Assembly (NCBI GenBank): GCA_031395645.1
Contig: JANNJM010000108.1
Coordinates: 1-31,044 of the forward strand
DNA length: 31,044 bases
DNA from: SHZI01 sp031395645
Lineage (GTDB): Bacteria > Pseudomonadota > Gammaproteobacteria > Steroidobacterales > GCA-2729495
Reading direction: 5' to 3'
This document shows, in pieces, positions 8,151 through 16,795 of this stretch (position 1 is the first letter of the stretch; each line of letters starts with the position of its first letter). The notes below the pieces were generated by a model. It saw nothing but the letters and a program-made list of their open reading frames with translations. It ran no database searches and was not told the DNA's origin. The translations under genes and the position numbers were made by a program.

Positions 8151-8705
8151 ATGTTGCAGACAAGACCATGGCTTCGGACTTTTATCCTGCTGGCGTCGGC
8201 CATCCCGGTCATGTCCGGCATGGCTCAGGCACAAAGTGCCAAGGTGCTTAAGGTCGGATTCGTGAATGTGCAGCGCCTGCTGATTGAGTCGCCGCAGGCG
8301 AGCGCTGCCAACCGCGCGCTTGAGAACGAGTTTGCGCCCCGGCAGCGGGATCTTCTTGCCAAGCAGAAGTCCTTCAAGGACCGCGCGGACAAGTTTCAGA
8401 AAGATGGCGCGGTAATGGGTGGCGACGAACGTCGAAATACTGAGAACGATTTGCGTCGCGACGAGCGCGATCTGCAGCGCCAGGTCGAGGAGTTGCGCGA
8501 GGACCTCAATAACCGCAAGAACGAGGAACTCGGCAAGATGCGCGTCAACGTGCTCCGGGAGATCGAGAGCTTCTCCAAGCAGGGCGGTTTTGACCTCATC
8601 GTCAGCGACGCGCTCTACGTGGCCCCGGGGCTCGACGTGACAGCGCAGGTCCTGCAGGGTCTCCAGAGCCGGGCGAGCGCTCCCAAGGCCCCCGCAAAGC
8701 CGTAA
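8151..8705 (+). CDS. skp: Periplasmic chaperone Skp/OmpH family
   Basis: Skp holds unfolded outer-membrane proteins in the periplasm and delivers them to BamA. The 184-residue product begins with a signal peptide cut at about residue 27 (AQA before QSA). It then has the family start VGFVNVQRLL and a long charged helical region (about 60-145, rich in R, D, E, K) that would form the tentacle-like coiled coil. It ends with GFDLIVSDALYVAPGLDVT, typical of OmpH-like proteins. AGGAAGAG at 8141-8148 is a strong ribosome binding site for the ATG at 8151. Its place between bamA and lpxD is the standard one. Confidence 0.94.
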   Translation: MLQTRPWLRTFILLASAIPVMSGMAQAQSAKVLKVGFVNVQRLLIESPQASAANRALENEFAPRQRDLLAKQKSFKDRADKFQKDGAVMGGDERRNTENDLRRDERDLQRQVEELREDLNNRKNEELGKMRVNVLREIESFSKQGGFDLIVSDALYVAPGLDVTAQVLQGLQSRASAPKAPAKP

Positions 8706-8718
8706 AGGACCGTACCGG

Positions 8719-9768
8719 ATGGGCGTCAGTCTGGGCCGGCTCGCTGTTCGCTACGGCTGTGAACTGCGGGGCGACCCGGATCGGGTCGTCGAGCGGGTGG
8801 CGACGCTCGCCAGTGCCGATGCGAGGTCGCTGGCATTTCTCGCCAATGCGGCCTATCGCAGCCAGCTTGCCGGCACACGCGCTGCTGCAGTGATCCTGTC
8901 CGCTGCTGACGCGGTCAACTGCCCGGTTGACGCCCTGGTGACCGGCGATCCCTACGTCGTTTATGCGCGCGTCGCAGCGCAACTGCACCCGTTCGCACTG
9001 GCGGAACCGGGAGTCCACCCGTCTGCAGTGATTGGCCCGGAGTGCGTCGTGCCTGCTTCCTGCGAGGTCGGCGCGGGTGTCGTGCTGGGCCGGCATGTCG
9101 TGCTCGGGGAGCGCGTGGTGCTGGGTCCGCGCACGGTCGTCGGGGATCGCGTCCGGATCGGAGCCGACACCCGGCTAATGCCCGCGGTCACGCTGTGCGC
9201 TGATGTGCGGATTGGCCTGCGTTGCGTGTTGCACCCGGGTGTCGTGGTGGGCTCGGACGGCTTCGGCTTTGCGCGTGAGCGGGAAGGTAACCACATCAAG
9301 GTTCCGCAGCTAGGCAGCGTGCAGGTGGGTGACGACGTTGAAATCGGTGCCAACACCACCATAGATCGCGGCGCAATCGACGATACGGTTATCGGCAATG
9401 GCGTGAAGCTCGATAACCAGATTCAGGTCGGGCACAATGTTCGTATCGGTGAGCACACGGTAGTCGCCGCCCAGACCGGGATTTCCGGCAGCACCACCAT
9501 CGGGGCACGTTGCATGATCGGTGGCCAGGCAGGTTTTGCGGGCCACATTGTCGTTGCCGACGACGTGGTTATCGGCGGCGGCACCAGCGTCACGGGTTCC
9601 CTACGGTCCGCGGGCGTCTATGCGGGCGGGGGAACGCCTGCAGACACGTTGCAGCGCTGGCGCCGAAACATGGCGCGCTTCGGCCAGCTGGACGAGTTGG
9701 CAAAACGGCTACGGGACGTGGAAAAGCGCTTCTCGGGATCAGACAGGTCGGGGCCGGAAAAAAAGTGA
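8719..9768 (+). CDS. lpxD: UDP-3-O-(3-hydroxyacyl)glucosamine N-acyltransferase
   Basis: Third step of lipid A synthesis: transfer of a second 3-hydroxyacyl chain from acyl carrier protein to UDP-3-O-acylglucosamine. The 349-residue product has an N-terminal uridine-binding domain (about 1-100; SLAFLANAAYRSQL). A left-handed parallel beta-helix of hexapeptide repeats follows (about 100-310). The catalytic histidine of the family is seen in QVGHNVRIG and falls at residue 239, the same number as in E. coli. IDRGAIDDTVIG and GFGFAREREG are also typical. AAAGGA at 8704-8709 precedes the ATG. Its last bases overlap lpxA as GTGA; fabZ, which commonly lies between the two, is absent. Confidence 0.97.
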   Translation: MGVSLGRLAVRYGCELRGDPDRVVERVATLASADARSLAFLANAAYRSQLAGTRAAAVILSAADAVNCPVDALVTGDPYVVYARVAAQLHPFALAEPGVHPSAVIGPECVVPASCEVGAGVVLGRHVVLGERVVLGPRTVVGDRVRIGADTRLMPAVTLCADVRIGLRCVLHPGVVVGSDGFGFAREREGNHIKVPQLGSVQVGDDVEIGANTTIDRGAIDDTVIGNGVKLDNQIQVGHNVRIGEHTVVAAQTGISGSTTIGARCMIGGQAGFAGHIVVADDVVIGGGTSVTGSLRSAGVYAGGGTPADTLQRWRRNMARFGQLDELAKRLRDVEKRFSGSDRSGPEKK

Positions 9769-10541
9769 CAGACATTCACGCCACCGCCATCGTGGATCCC
9801 GGCGCGCAGCTCGACATCGGTGTACAGGTCGGGCCGTACGCGGTGATTGGTGCGGGCGTGGTCATTGGTGCCGGAACAACAGTCGGCGCGCACGCCGTGC
9901 TGAAGGGGCCGGCGACGATCGGACGCGACAATCGCATTTTCCAGTTCACCTCGATCGGTGAAGATCCGCAGGACAAGAAGTATCGCGGTGAACCCACACA
10001 GCTGGTGATCGGCGATCGCAACACCTTTCGCGAGTTCTGCACGATCAACCGGGGAACGGCGCAGGATCAGGGCGTCACCCGCATCGGTGACGACAACTGG
10101 ATCATGGCCTATGTCCATGTCGCCCACGATTGCGTGGTGGGTAACGACGTGATTTTTTCGAACAACAGTACGCTTGCCGGCCACGTGCAGGTCGGCGACC
10201 ATGTGATTTGCAGCGGCTTTGCCGCCGTCCACCAGTTCTGTCGCCTGGGTGCCCACAGTTTCCTGGGGGGCTTTGCCGCGGTCACCCGCGACGTGCCGCC
10301 CTACGTAATGGTGGCGGGCCAGCCGACCGCTCCTCATGGCATCAACAGCGAGGGGCTAAAGCGTCGTGGCTTTACGCCGGACCAGTTGCGGAACCTCAAA
10401 GAGGCGTACCGGATTCTCTATCGCGAGCAACTCCAGCTCGCCGAGGCGAGGGACAGGCTTGCCATGCTCGCGGAGACGCAGCCCGAATTGCGGATCCTGG
10501 TCGACTTCATTGACAAGTCAGAACGCAGCCTGATCCGCTGA
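9765..10541 (+). CDS. lpxA: UDP-N-acetylglucosamine acyltransferase
   Basis: First step of lipid A synthesis, 3-O-acylation of UDP-GlcNAc from 3-hydroxyacyl-ACP. The product from the GTG at 9765 is 258 residues (262 in E. coli), with TDIHATAIVDPGAQL at the N-terminus, hexapeptide beta-helix repeats to about residue 190 and a helical C-terminal domain. Catalytic His is in HVAHDCVVGN (residue 121, equivalent to E. coli His125). AVHQFCRLGAH includes His156, equivalent to His160. The frame is open further upstream inside lpxD, but only the GTG start gives the family N-terminus. The residue aligned with E. coli Gly173, which sets acyl-chain length, is also glycine here. Confidence 0.96.
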   Translation: MTDIHATAIVDPGAQLDIGVQVGPYAVIGAGVVIGAGTTVGAHAVLKGPATIGRDNRIFQFTSIGEDPQDKKYRGEPTQLVIGDRNTFREFCTINRGTAQDQGVTRIGDDNWIMAYVHVAHDCVVGNDVIFSNNSTLAGHVQVGDHVICSGFAAVHQFCRLGAHSFLGGFAAVTRDVPPYVMVAGQPTAPHGINSEGLKRRGFTPDQLRNLKEAYRILYREQLQLAEARDRLAMLAETQPELRILVDFIDKSERSLIR

Positions 10542-10549
10542 CGGCGTTC

Positions 10550-11743
10550 ATGCCGCGCATCGTTATCGTGGCAGGCGAGACCTCGGGTGACCGACTGGGC
10601 GCCGGACTTATTCGTGCGGTGCGGGCGCGCCGTCCGGACGTCAAGTTCGCCGGTATCGCTGGGCCCGCTATGCAGGCTGCCGGCTGCGACGTCTGGGTCC
10701 CCAGCGAAGAGCTGGCAGTCATGGGCCTGGTCGAAGTCATTCGGCACCTGCCGCGGCTTAAGCGCATCTTGCGGAATCTTGAGCAGCGGCTGACCGCTGA
10801 TCCGCCGGACCTCTACATCGGCATCGACGCACCCGACTTCAACCTGCGGGTGGCGCGTCGGTTGCGACCGAGCGGCCTGCGCACCGTGCAATACGTGTCG
10901 CCCTCGGTCTGGGCCTGGCGCCCGGGAAGGGTCCAGGTGCTGCGTGAGTCCTGCGACCACGTCTTGTGCCTATTGCCTTTCGAGGCTGACTTTCTCCTGA
11001 AGCACGGTGTCCCGGCCACGTTTGTGGGGCACCCGCTGGCAGACGAACTGGCGACCGAACCGGACGCAGTCGCGGCCCGTCAGTTGCTGGGCCTGCCTGC
11101 GGCAGGTCCGGTCGTGGCCATGCTTCCCGGCAGCCGTGCGGGCGAGCTGGAGCGGCTCGGGCCGGTCTTTGCGGCCACGGCCGCCTGGCTTGGCGTTCGT
11201 ACGCCGGATCTCTCAGTCGTCGTGCCAATGGCCACGCCGGCCCTGCGGGCGCGCTTTGCCGGTCTCTGGAGCCCTGCGTCGACTGGTGACGTCAATCTGC
11301 GTCTTGTGGACGGCCAGGCCCAGCTGGCCATGGCGGCGGCCGACGTGGTCCTGCTGGCGTCCGGCACCGCGACCCTTGAGGCGATGCTCATCAACCGGCC
11401 GATGGTTGTGGCCTATCGTCTTGCGCCGCTTACTTATGCGCTGCTCAAGGCCCTGCGCCTGGTCCGGGTGCAGCACTTTGCCTTGCCTAACCTCCTGGCC
11501 AGCGAAAGGCTGGTGCCGGAACTGCTGCAATCGGCCGCAACGCCCGCTGCTCTCGGCACGGAAGTCCTGCGCTGGCTGGCGGCAACGGAAGACCGGGCCC
11601 GCCTCCGGCAACGCTTCGCAGTGCTCGGCACGGCTCTCCGTCGAGGAGCTAGTGCGCGTGCCGCAGAAGTTGTGCTGACCCTGCTTCAGGGTTCGTATAA
11701 TCCCGGCAGTGAACATTTGCATCGAGACGATCGCGGGGATTGA
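10550..11743 (+). CDS. lpxB: Lipid-A-disaccharide synthase
   Basis: A GT19 family glycosyltransferase that joins UDP-2,3-diacylglucosamine and lipid X to form the lipid A disaccharide at the inner membrane face. The 397-residue product starts MPRIVIVAGETSGDRLG, the family N-terminal motif. It continues with GIAGPAMQAAG, IGIDAPDFNLRVA, VQYVSPSVWAW, FVGHPLAD, MLPGSRAGEL and ASGTATLEAML, all typical. It is slightly longer than E. coli LpxB (382), and the final part overlaps the start of rnhB by 35 bases. The run lpxD-lpxA-lpxB-rnhB-dnaE is the common proteobacterial order. Confidence 0.97.
   Translation: MPRIVIVAGETSGDRLGAGLIRAVRARRPDVKFAGIAGPAMQAAGCDVWVPSEELAVMGLVEVIRHLPRLKRILRNLEQRLTADPPDLYIGIDAPDFNLRVARRLRPSGLRTVQYVSPSVWAWRPGRVQVLRESCDHVLCLLPFEADFLLKHGVPATFVGHPLADELATEPDAVAARQLLGLPAAGPVVAMLPGSRAGELERLGPVFAATAAWLGVRTPDLSVVVPMATPALRARFAGLWSPASTGDVNLRLVDGQAQLAMAAADVVLLASGTATLEAMLINRPMVVAYRLAPLTYALLKALRLVRVQHFALPNLLASERLVPELLQSAATPAALGTEVLRWLAATEDRARLRQRFAVLGTALRRGASARAAEVVLTLLQGSYNPGSEHLHRDDRGD
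11696..11701 (+). promoter_or_regulatory. Perfect -10 hexamer just before rnhB
   Basis: TATAAT lies at 11696-11701, inside the 3' end of lpxB, seven bases before the GTG start codon of rnhB at 11709. No good -35 is visible at 16-18 bases; the nearest are weak (TTGTGC at spacing 20, CTGACC at spacing 15). If it works as a promoter, transcription would begin at or next to the start codon, giving a leaderless rnhB-dnaE message. This is inference from one motif. Confidence 0.25.
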
Positions 11744-12314
11744 TGAAGCCGGTCGCGGCCCGCTGGCCGGTCCCGTGGTGGCGGCCGTGGTCGTACTGGA
11801 CAGAGGCCAGGCGATAGTGGGCGTGCGTGACTCGAAAGAACTCACGCCGGTGCAGCGCGCGACGGCGGCCGGGCGGATCCGCACGGAATCCGTGGAGTGG
11901 GCGCTCGGCGAAGCTTCACGCGAAGAGATCGACGAACTGAATATCCTGCAGGCCACACTCCTCGCGATGCGCAGGGCCTTCGCCGGCCTCGCTCGCGCGC
12001 CTGTGCGTGTGGAGATCGACGGTAATTGCGCTCCGGGTCTGCCGGGTTACGCCGGGGTGATCGAGACGGTCGTCGGAGGCGATCGCCTGAGGCCCGCCAT
12101 CGCGGCGGCGTCTGTGCTTGCCAAGGTGCATCGCGATGCGGTGATGGAACGCCTGCACGTGATCTACCCCGGTTACGGGTTTGACCGGCACAAGGGCTAT
12201 CCCACGACGGCCCACCGGACGGCGCTGGTTGCGCTTGGACCGTGCCCGGCCCACCGCCGGAGTTTCGCCCCGGTGCGTGCCGCCATGGCTGGTGCCGGGA
12301 GGCACCAGCCATGA
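11709..12314 (+). CDS. rnhB: Ribonuclease HII
   Basis: RNase HII cleaves RNA in RNA-DNA hybrids and starts removal of single ribonucleotides from DNA. The 201-residue product (198 in E. coli) has the catalytic motif AGIDEAGRGPLAGPVVAA near residue 9, with the Asp-Glu pair. RDSKELTPVQR, VEIDGNC (third Asp), and ASVLAKVHRD (fourth Asp) followed by GYGFDRHKGYPT are also present. The start is a GTG at 11709, the only start that leaves the DEAGRGP motif near the N-terminus; it overlaps lpxB by 35 bases. The 3' end overlaps dnaE by ATGA. Confidence 0.95.
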   Translation: MNICIETIAGIDEAGRGPLAGPVVAAVVVLDRGQAIVGVRDSKELTPVQRATAAGRIRTESVEWALGEASREEIDELNILQATLLAMRRAFAGLARAPVRVEIDGNCAPGLPGYAGVIETVVGGDRLRPAIAAASVLAKVHRDAVMERLHVIYPGYGFDRHKGYPTTAHRTALVALGPCPAHRRSFAPVRAAMAGAGRHQP

Positions 12315-15300
12315 CTGCCGGCTTCGTGCACCTGCACGTGCACACCGAGTTCTCGCTCGTGGACAGTGTGGTTCGGGTTCCCGAGCTGGTGGCCGCTGTG
12401 GCCGCGGCGGGCATGCCCGCCGTTGCCATTACGGATCGGGGCAATCTGTTCGGCCTGGTCAAGTTCTATCGCGCCGCCCTGGCTGCGGGCGTCCAGCCGA
12501 TCGTGGGTGCCGAGGTCTGGTATGTCGCTGGCGCCGACAAGAGTCACACCGAGCGACAGGAACCGGCGCGACTCGTGCTTCTGTGTCGCAACCAGGTGGG
12601 CTACCGGAACCTGTGCCGCCTCCTGACGCGGGCCTGGCTGGAAGGCCAGCAGGCCGGTCTGCCCCAGCTGCGTCGGGACTGGTTGCACGCGGGCACGGCC
12701 GAAGGTCTCATTGCACTGTCAGGTGGCCGCGATGGTGTGCTCGGCCGCAGCCTGTTGTCCGGCGCGCCGGAGGCTGCTCTGCGCACACTCGCCGATTTTC
12801 GTGCCTGGTTCCACGATGACTTTTTCGTGGAACTGCAGCGTACCGGTCGCCCCCAGGATGATGACTATCTGCATGCCGCTGTCCGGTTCGCCAGTGCCAG
12901 CGGGTTGCCAGTGGTCGCGACCAACGACGTGCGATTCCTGACGCCTGACGAGTTCGAGGCGCACGAAGCCCGGGTTTGCATCCAGACTGGTTACGTCCTT
13001 GCTGACCCGGGCCGGCCGCGGCTCTATAGCGAGCAGCAGTACCTGCGCTCACCGGCAGAAATGGCGGCGCTCTTTGCCGACCTGCCGGAGGCGCTCGAGA
13101 ACACCGTCGAAATCGCCCGGCGCTGCCATCTCGCGCTCAGCCTCGGGGACACGCACCTGCCGGACTACGTCGTCCCGGGTGGGGCTGCTCCGAACGACTA
13201 TCTCCGCACCCAGTCGGAAGAGGGACTGGCAGCGCGGTTTCCCGGCCCGGTGCCAGTACCCGCGTACGCCGAGCGCCTCGCAACGGAGCTGGACGTGATC
13301 TGTCGCATGGGTTTTGCGGGTTACTTCCTGATTGTGGCGGACTTCATCCGGTGGGCCCGCGAGCACGAAATTCCCGTAGGTCCGGGGCGTGGCTCCGGTG
13401 CGGGCTCGCTCGTGGCCTGGGCACTCGGCATTACGGATCTCGACCCCATCCACCACGACTTGCTCTTCGAGCGGTTCCTGAACCCCGAACGCGTATCGAT
13501 GCCTGATTTTGACATCGACTTCTGCATGGAAGGCCGTGATCGCGTCATCGACTACGTGAGTGAGCGCTATGGTCGTGACCGCGTATCCCAGATCATTACC
13601 TACGGCACGATGGCGGCGCGCGCGGTGGTGCGTGACGTCGGGCGGGTGCTCGGCCAGCCGTACGGTCTGGTGGACCGCATCGCCAAGCTCGTTCCCAACG
13701 ACCCCGGTGCGGAGATGACGCTCGACATCGCGCTCTCCCAGGAAGCGGAGCTCCGGGCGCTCTATAACGAGGATGAGGACGTCCGCAGCGTCATCGACCT
13801 CGGCAGGCGCCTGGAGGGCCTCGTGCGCAATGCCGGGCGCCATGCCGGTGGCATCGTGATTGCGCCGCGCGACATTACCGAGTTCACGCCCCTGTATCAG
13901 GTCGAGGGCGAAAAGTTCACCGTCACGCAGTTCGACAAGGACGACGTCGAGGCCGCCGGACTGGTGAAGTTCGATTTCTTGGGCCTCCGGACGCTGACGA
14001 TCATCGACCGGGCGACCCGTGCGATTAATGCCGACAGGCTGGCCAGCGGCGCGGCGCCGATGGTGGTGCCAGCGCTGCAGATGGACGACCAGGGGACCTT
14101 CCGCCTGCTGCGTGCCTGCAAGACCACGGCTGTATTCCAGCTCGAATCGCGCGGCATGCGCGATCTCGTCCGTCGCCTGCAACCGGACAGTTTCGATGAT
14201 CTGGTGGCCCTGGTGGCCCTCTACCGGCCGGGGCCATTGCAGTCCGGCATGGTGGACGACTTCATAAATCGCAAGCACGGGGGTCGAGACCAGCCCATCG
14301 ACTACCTCCATCCTGATCTCGAACCCATCCTGCGTAGTACCTACGGCGTGATTCTGTATCAGGAGCAGGTGATGCAGATTGCCCAGCGCCTGGCCGGTTA
14401 CTCGCTGGGCGAGGCCGACCTCCTGCGGCGCGCGATGGGCAAGAAGAAGGCGGAGGAGATGGCCAGTCAACGCTCGATCTTCACCGATCGCGCAGCAGCC
14501 CGGGGTACGGAGCGCTCCAGGGCAACCTACATCTTCGACCTGATGGAGAAATTCGCCGGCTACGGGTTCAACAAGTCGCATTCCGCTGCCTATGCCGTGC
14601 TCACCTACCAGACGGCCTGGCTAAAGGCGAATCATCCGGCGGCCTTCATGGCTGCGGTCATGACGACGGAGATGGGTGATACCGATGCCCTGATCGTCCA
14701 GCAGCGCGAGTGCGGGGTGCTTGATCTCAGCGTCCTGCCGCCCGACGTCAACAGTTCCGGGTTCGCCTTCCAGGCGGGAGATCAGCAGCGCATTCGCTAC
14801 GGCCTCGGCGCGGTAAAGGGCATTGGGCGGAGCGCCGCTCTGCATATCGTCGCAGTCCGGGAGGAGGGCGGTCCATACCGGAGCCTTACAGAATTCTGCC
14901 TGCGGGCCGGAGGGCAGAAGCTGGGTCGCCGGCCGGTGGAGGCCCTCATCAAGGCGGGGGCGTTCGACGCCTTCGGGCCGAATCGGCCGAGCCTGCTCGC
15001 CGTCCTGCCGACGGCCATGGATGGCGCGGATCAGGCCGCTGCTGCTGCCAGCGTTGGCCAGGAGGACCTCTTCGGCGCGCCGGCGGCCCGGAGCGGCCTG
15101 GAAGATCCGGTGCCGGAGCTCCAGGACTGGGGCTGGGGTCGCAAGCTGGAGGCCGAACGGGAGAGCCTTGGGCTCTACCTGAGTGGCCACCCCTTCGATC
15201 AGTACCGCACGGATCAGCCATTCATCAGTACCTCGAGCATTGAAGCCCTGATCGCCGAACGGCCGTCGGCAGGGCCTCAGGAATTCCGCGGCCCCGGGCG

Positions 15301-15805
15301 CGACGTCGTGATTGCCGGAGTGGTTGCGTCAGTCCGCAGGCGCGGCACGCGGACCTCGATCGAACTGGACGATGGCACGGGGACGCTGGAGGTTGGTTTT
15401 TTTCAGGAGGGGTACGATCGCTTCCGTCACCTGCTCGGCGTGCATTCAATCGTGGCCATTAGTGGCATGCTGCGCTTCGAGGAGTACCTGGATGGCTGGC
15501 GCCTGAATGCCAGGGAGGTGCTCGACCTGGACCGGATTGTGGAGTCCCGTGCTACCGGGCTGTTGCTGCGGTGGCGGGCCGATGTGGATCGTTCCCTCAC
15601 TCCCCAGCTGCTTAAAAGCGTGATGGAGCGCTTCCGGCCCGGCAAGTGCAGCGTCTCGCTTTACTACAGCACAGAGGGTACGCAGGCCCGCATGGCCCTT
15701 GGCAGTGAGTGGCGCGTTCGCCCGACGCGGGAGTTGCGGGAGCGGCTGTCGGAGCTGGTAGGCCTGGACGGGTTCCGGTTTGTCTACGAAGGGCCGCGTC
15801 AGTAG
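12311..15805 (+). CDS. dnaE: DNA polymerase III alpha subunit
   Basis: The replicative C-family polymerase. The 1164-residue product matches E. coli DnaE (1160). An N-terminal PHP domain (about 1-280) is followed by the palm, with catalytic aspartates in PDFDIDF at residues 401 and 403 and in KFDFLGLRT at residue 555, exactly the E. coli numbers. PGRGSGAGSLVAW, YGTMAARAVVRDV, FQLESRGMRDL, RAMGKKKAEEM and GYGFNKSHSAAYA are family motifs. A C-terminal OB fold follows at about 995-1090 (VIAGVVASVRRRGTRTS). The PHP metal site is only partly degenerate: HLHVHTEFS and a GAE motif are kept, but TDRGN and NDVRF have Arg where active enzymes have His. It starts with ATGA overlapping rnhB and is followed by accA. 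Confidence 0.97.
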   Translation: MTAGFVHLHVHTEFSLVDSVVRVPELVAAVAAAGMPAVAITDRGNLFGLVKFYRAALAAGVQPIVGAEVWYVAGADKSHTERQEPARLVLLCRNQVGYRNLCRLLTRAWLEGQQAGLPQLRRDWLHAGTAEGLIALSGGRDGVLGRSLLSGAPEAALRTLADFRAWFHDDFFVELQRTGRPQDDDYLHAAVRFASASGLPVVATNDVRFLTPDEFEAHEARVCIQTGYVLADPGRPRLYSEQQYLRSPAEMAALFADLPEALENTVEIARRCHLALSLGDTHLPDYVVPGGAAPNDYLRTQSEEGLAARFPGPVPVPAYAERLATELDVICRMGFAGYFLIVADFIRWAREHEIPVGPGRGSGAGSLVAWALGITDLDPIHHDLLFERFLNPERVSMPDFDIDFCMEGRDRVIDYVSERYGRDRVSQIITYGTMAARAVVRDVGRVLGQPYGLVDRIAKLVPNDPGAEMTLDIALSQEAELRALYNEDEDVRSVIDLGRRLEGLVRNAGRHAGGIVIAPRDITEFTPLYQVEGEKFTVTQFDKDDVEAAGLVKFDFLGLRTLTIIDRATRAINADRLASGAAPMVVPALQMDDQGTFRLLRACKTTAVFQLESRGMRDLVRRLQPDSFDDLVALVALYRPGPLQSGMVDDFINRKHGGRDQPIDYLHPDLEPILRSTYGVILYQEQVMQIAQRLAGYSLGEADLLRRAMGKKKAEEMASQRSIFTDRAAARGTERSRATYIFDLMEKFAGYGFNKSHSAAYAVLTYQTAWLKANHPAAFMAAVMTTEMGDTDALIVQQRECGVLDLSVLPPDVNSSGFAFQAGDQQRIRYGLGAVKGIGRSAALHIVAVREEGGPYRSLTEFCLRAGGQKLGRRPVEALIKAGAFDAFGPNRPSLLAVLPTAMDGADQAAAAASVGQEDLFGAPAARSGLEDPVPELQDWGWGRKLEAERESLGLYLSGHPFDQYRTDQPFISTSSIEALIAERPSAGPQEFRGPGRDVVIAGVVASVRRRGTRTSIELDDGTGTLEVGFFQEGYDRFRHLLGVHSIVAISGMLRFEEYLDGWRLNAREVLDLDRIVESRATGLLLRWRADVDRSLTPQLLKSVMERFRPGKCSVSLYYSTEGTQARMALGSEWRVRPTRELRERLSELVGLDGFRFVYEGPRQ

Positions 15806-15817
15806 CAGGAAGTAACG

Positions 15818-16777
15818 ATGGATCTCAATTTTCTTGATTTTGAACAGCCGATTGCCGAGCTTGAGGCCAAGATCGATGAGCTCCGGTTTGTCGGCGACGA
15901 TTCAGAAATCAATATCAGCGACGAAATCGCCCGACTCAAGTCGAAGAGCGAGGCACTCACACGCAGCATCTTCTCAAGTCTCACGGCCTGGCAAGTTGCC
16001 CAGCTGGCGCGACATCCCCTTCGGCCTTACACCCTGGACTACCTCGCCGTGATCAGTCCGGATTTCCAGGAACTGCATGGCGACCGCATGTTCGCCGATG
16101 ATCCCGCGATGGTCGGCGGTGTTGGACGGCTCGATGGCAAGCCGGTCGTCTTTATTGGGCAGCAAAAGGGAAGGGACACCAAGGAGCGCGTCCGTCGCAA
16201 CTACGGGATGTCGAAACCCGAGGGCTACCGCAAGGCCCTGCGCCTGCTGAAGCTGGCGGAAAAGTTCCGGTTGCCGGTCGTGACTCTTATCGATACTCCG
16301 GGCGCTTACCCCGGCATCGGTGCCGAGGAGCGAGGCCAGAGCGAAGCCATTGCCCGGAACCTCTTCGAGATGGCGCGTCTCAAGACACCAATCATCAGCA
16401 TCGTGATCGGCGAGGGCGGGTCCGGCGGGGCGCTGGCCATCGGGGTCGGTGACCGGGTGATCATGCTGGAATACAGTGTCTACAGCGTGATCTCGCCGGA
16501 AGGCTGCGCGAGCATCTTGTGGAAAAGTGCGGACAAGGCCGAAACGGCCGCGGAGGCCATGGGCATCACCGCGCCGCGCCTGCGGGAACTCGGTTTGATC
16601 GACGAAGTGATTCGCGAGCCCCTCGGTGGCGCCCACCGTGACGCCGCAGGCACCGCAGAATCCGTGCGCAGGGCGCTGATCAGTCACCTCCAGGACCTGG
16701 AGCCGCTTGACGTCAACGAGTTGGTGCGGCGCCGGGCGGTGCGCCTCCGCTCTTACGGCAGCTTCCGGGAGAGTTGA
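15818..16777 (+). CDS. accA: Acetyl-CoA carboxylase carboxyltransferase subunit alpha
   Basis: AccA with AccD forms the carboxyltransferase that moves the carboxyl group from biotin to acetyl-CoA, giving malonyl-CoA for fatty acid synthesis. The 319-residue product has the same length as E. coli AccA and begins MDLNFLDFEQPIAELEAKI. It contains QQKGRDTKERVRRNYGM, DTPGAYPGIGAEERGQSEAIA, GEGGSGGALAIGVGD and YSVISPEGCASILWK, the crotonase-fold substrate-binding motifs of this subunit. AGGAAG at 15807-15812 is a good ribosome binding site. It lies 12 bases after dnaE and 18 before tilS, as in Pseudomonas and E. coli. Confidence 0.97.
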   Translation: MDLNFLDFEQPIAELEAKIDELRFVGDDSEINISDEIARLKSKSEALTRSIFSSLTAWQVAQLARHPLRPYTLDYLAVISPDFQELHGDRMFADDPAMVGGVGRLDGKPVVFIGQQKGRDTKERVRRNYGMSKPEGYRKALRLLKLAEKFRLPVVTLIDTPGAYPGIGAEERGQSEAIARNLFEMARLKTPIISIVIGEGGSGGALAIGVGDRVIMLEYSVYSVISPEGCASILWKSADKAETAAEAMGITAPRLRELGLIDEVIREPLGGAHRDAAGTAESVRRALISHLQDLEPLDVNELVRRRAVRLRSYGSFRES

Positions 16778-16795
16778 GCGCAAGGGCGCGGGCGT

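Noticed and set aside
13049..14581. Open minus-strand frame of about 510 codons opposite dnaE
   Set aside because: dnaE has intact catalytic motifs in the sense frame. The antisense translation shows no domain, and such frames are common opposite GC-rich genes.
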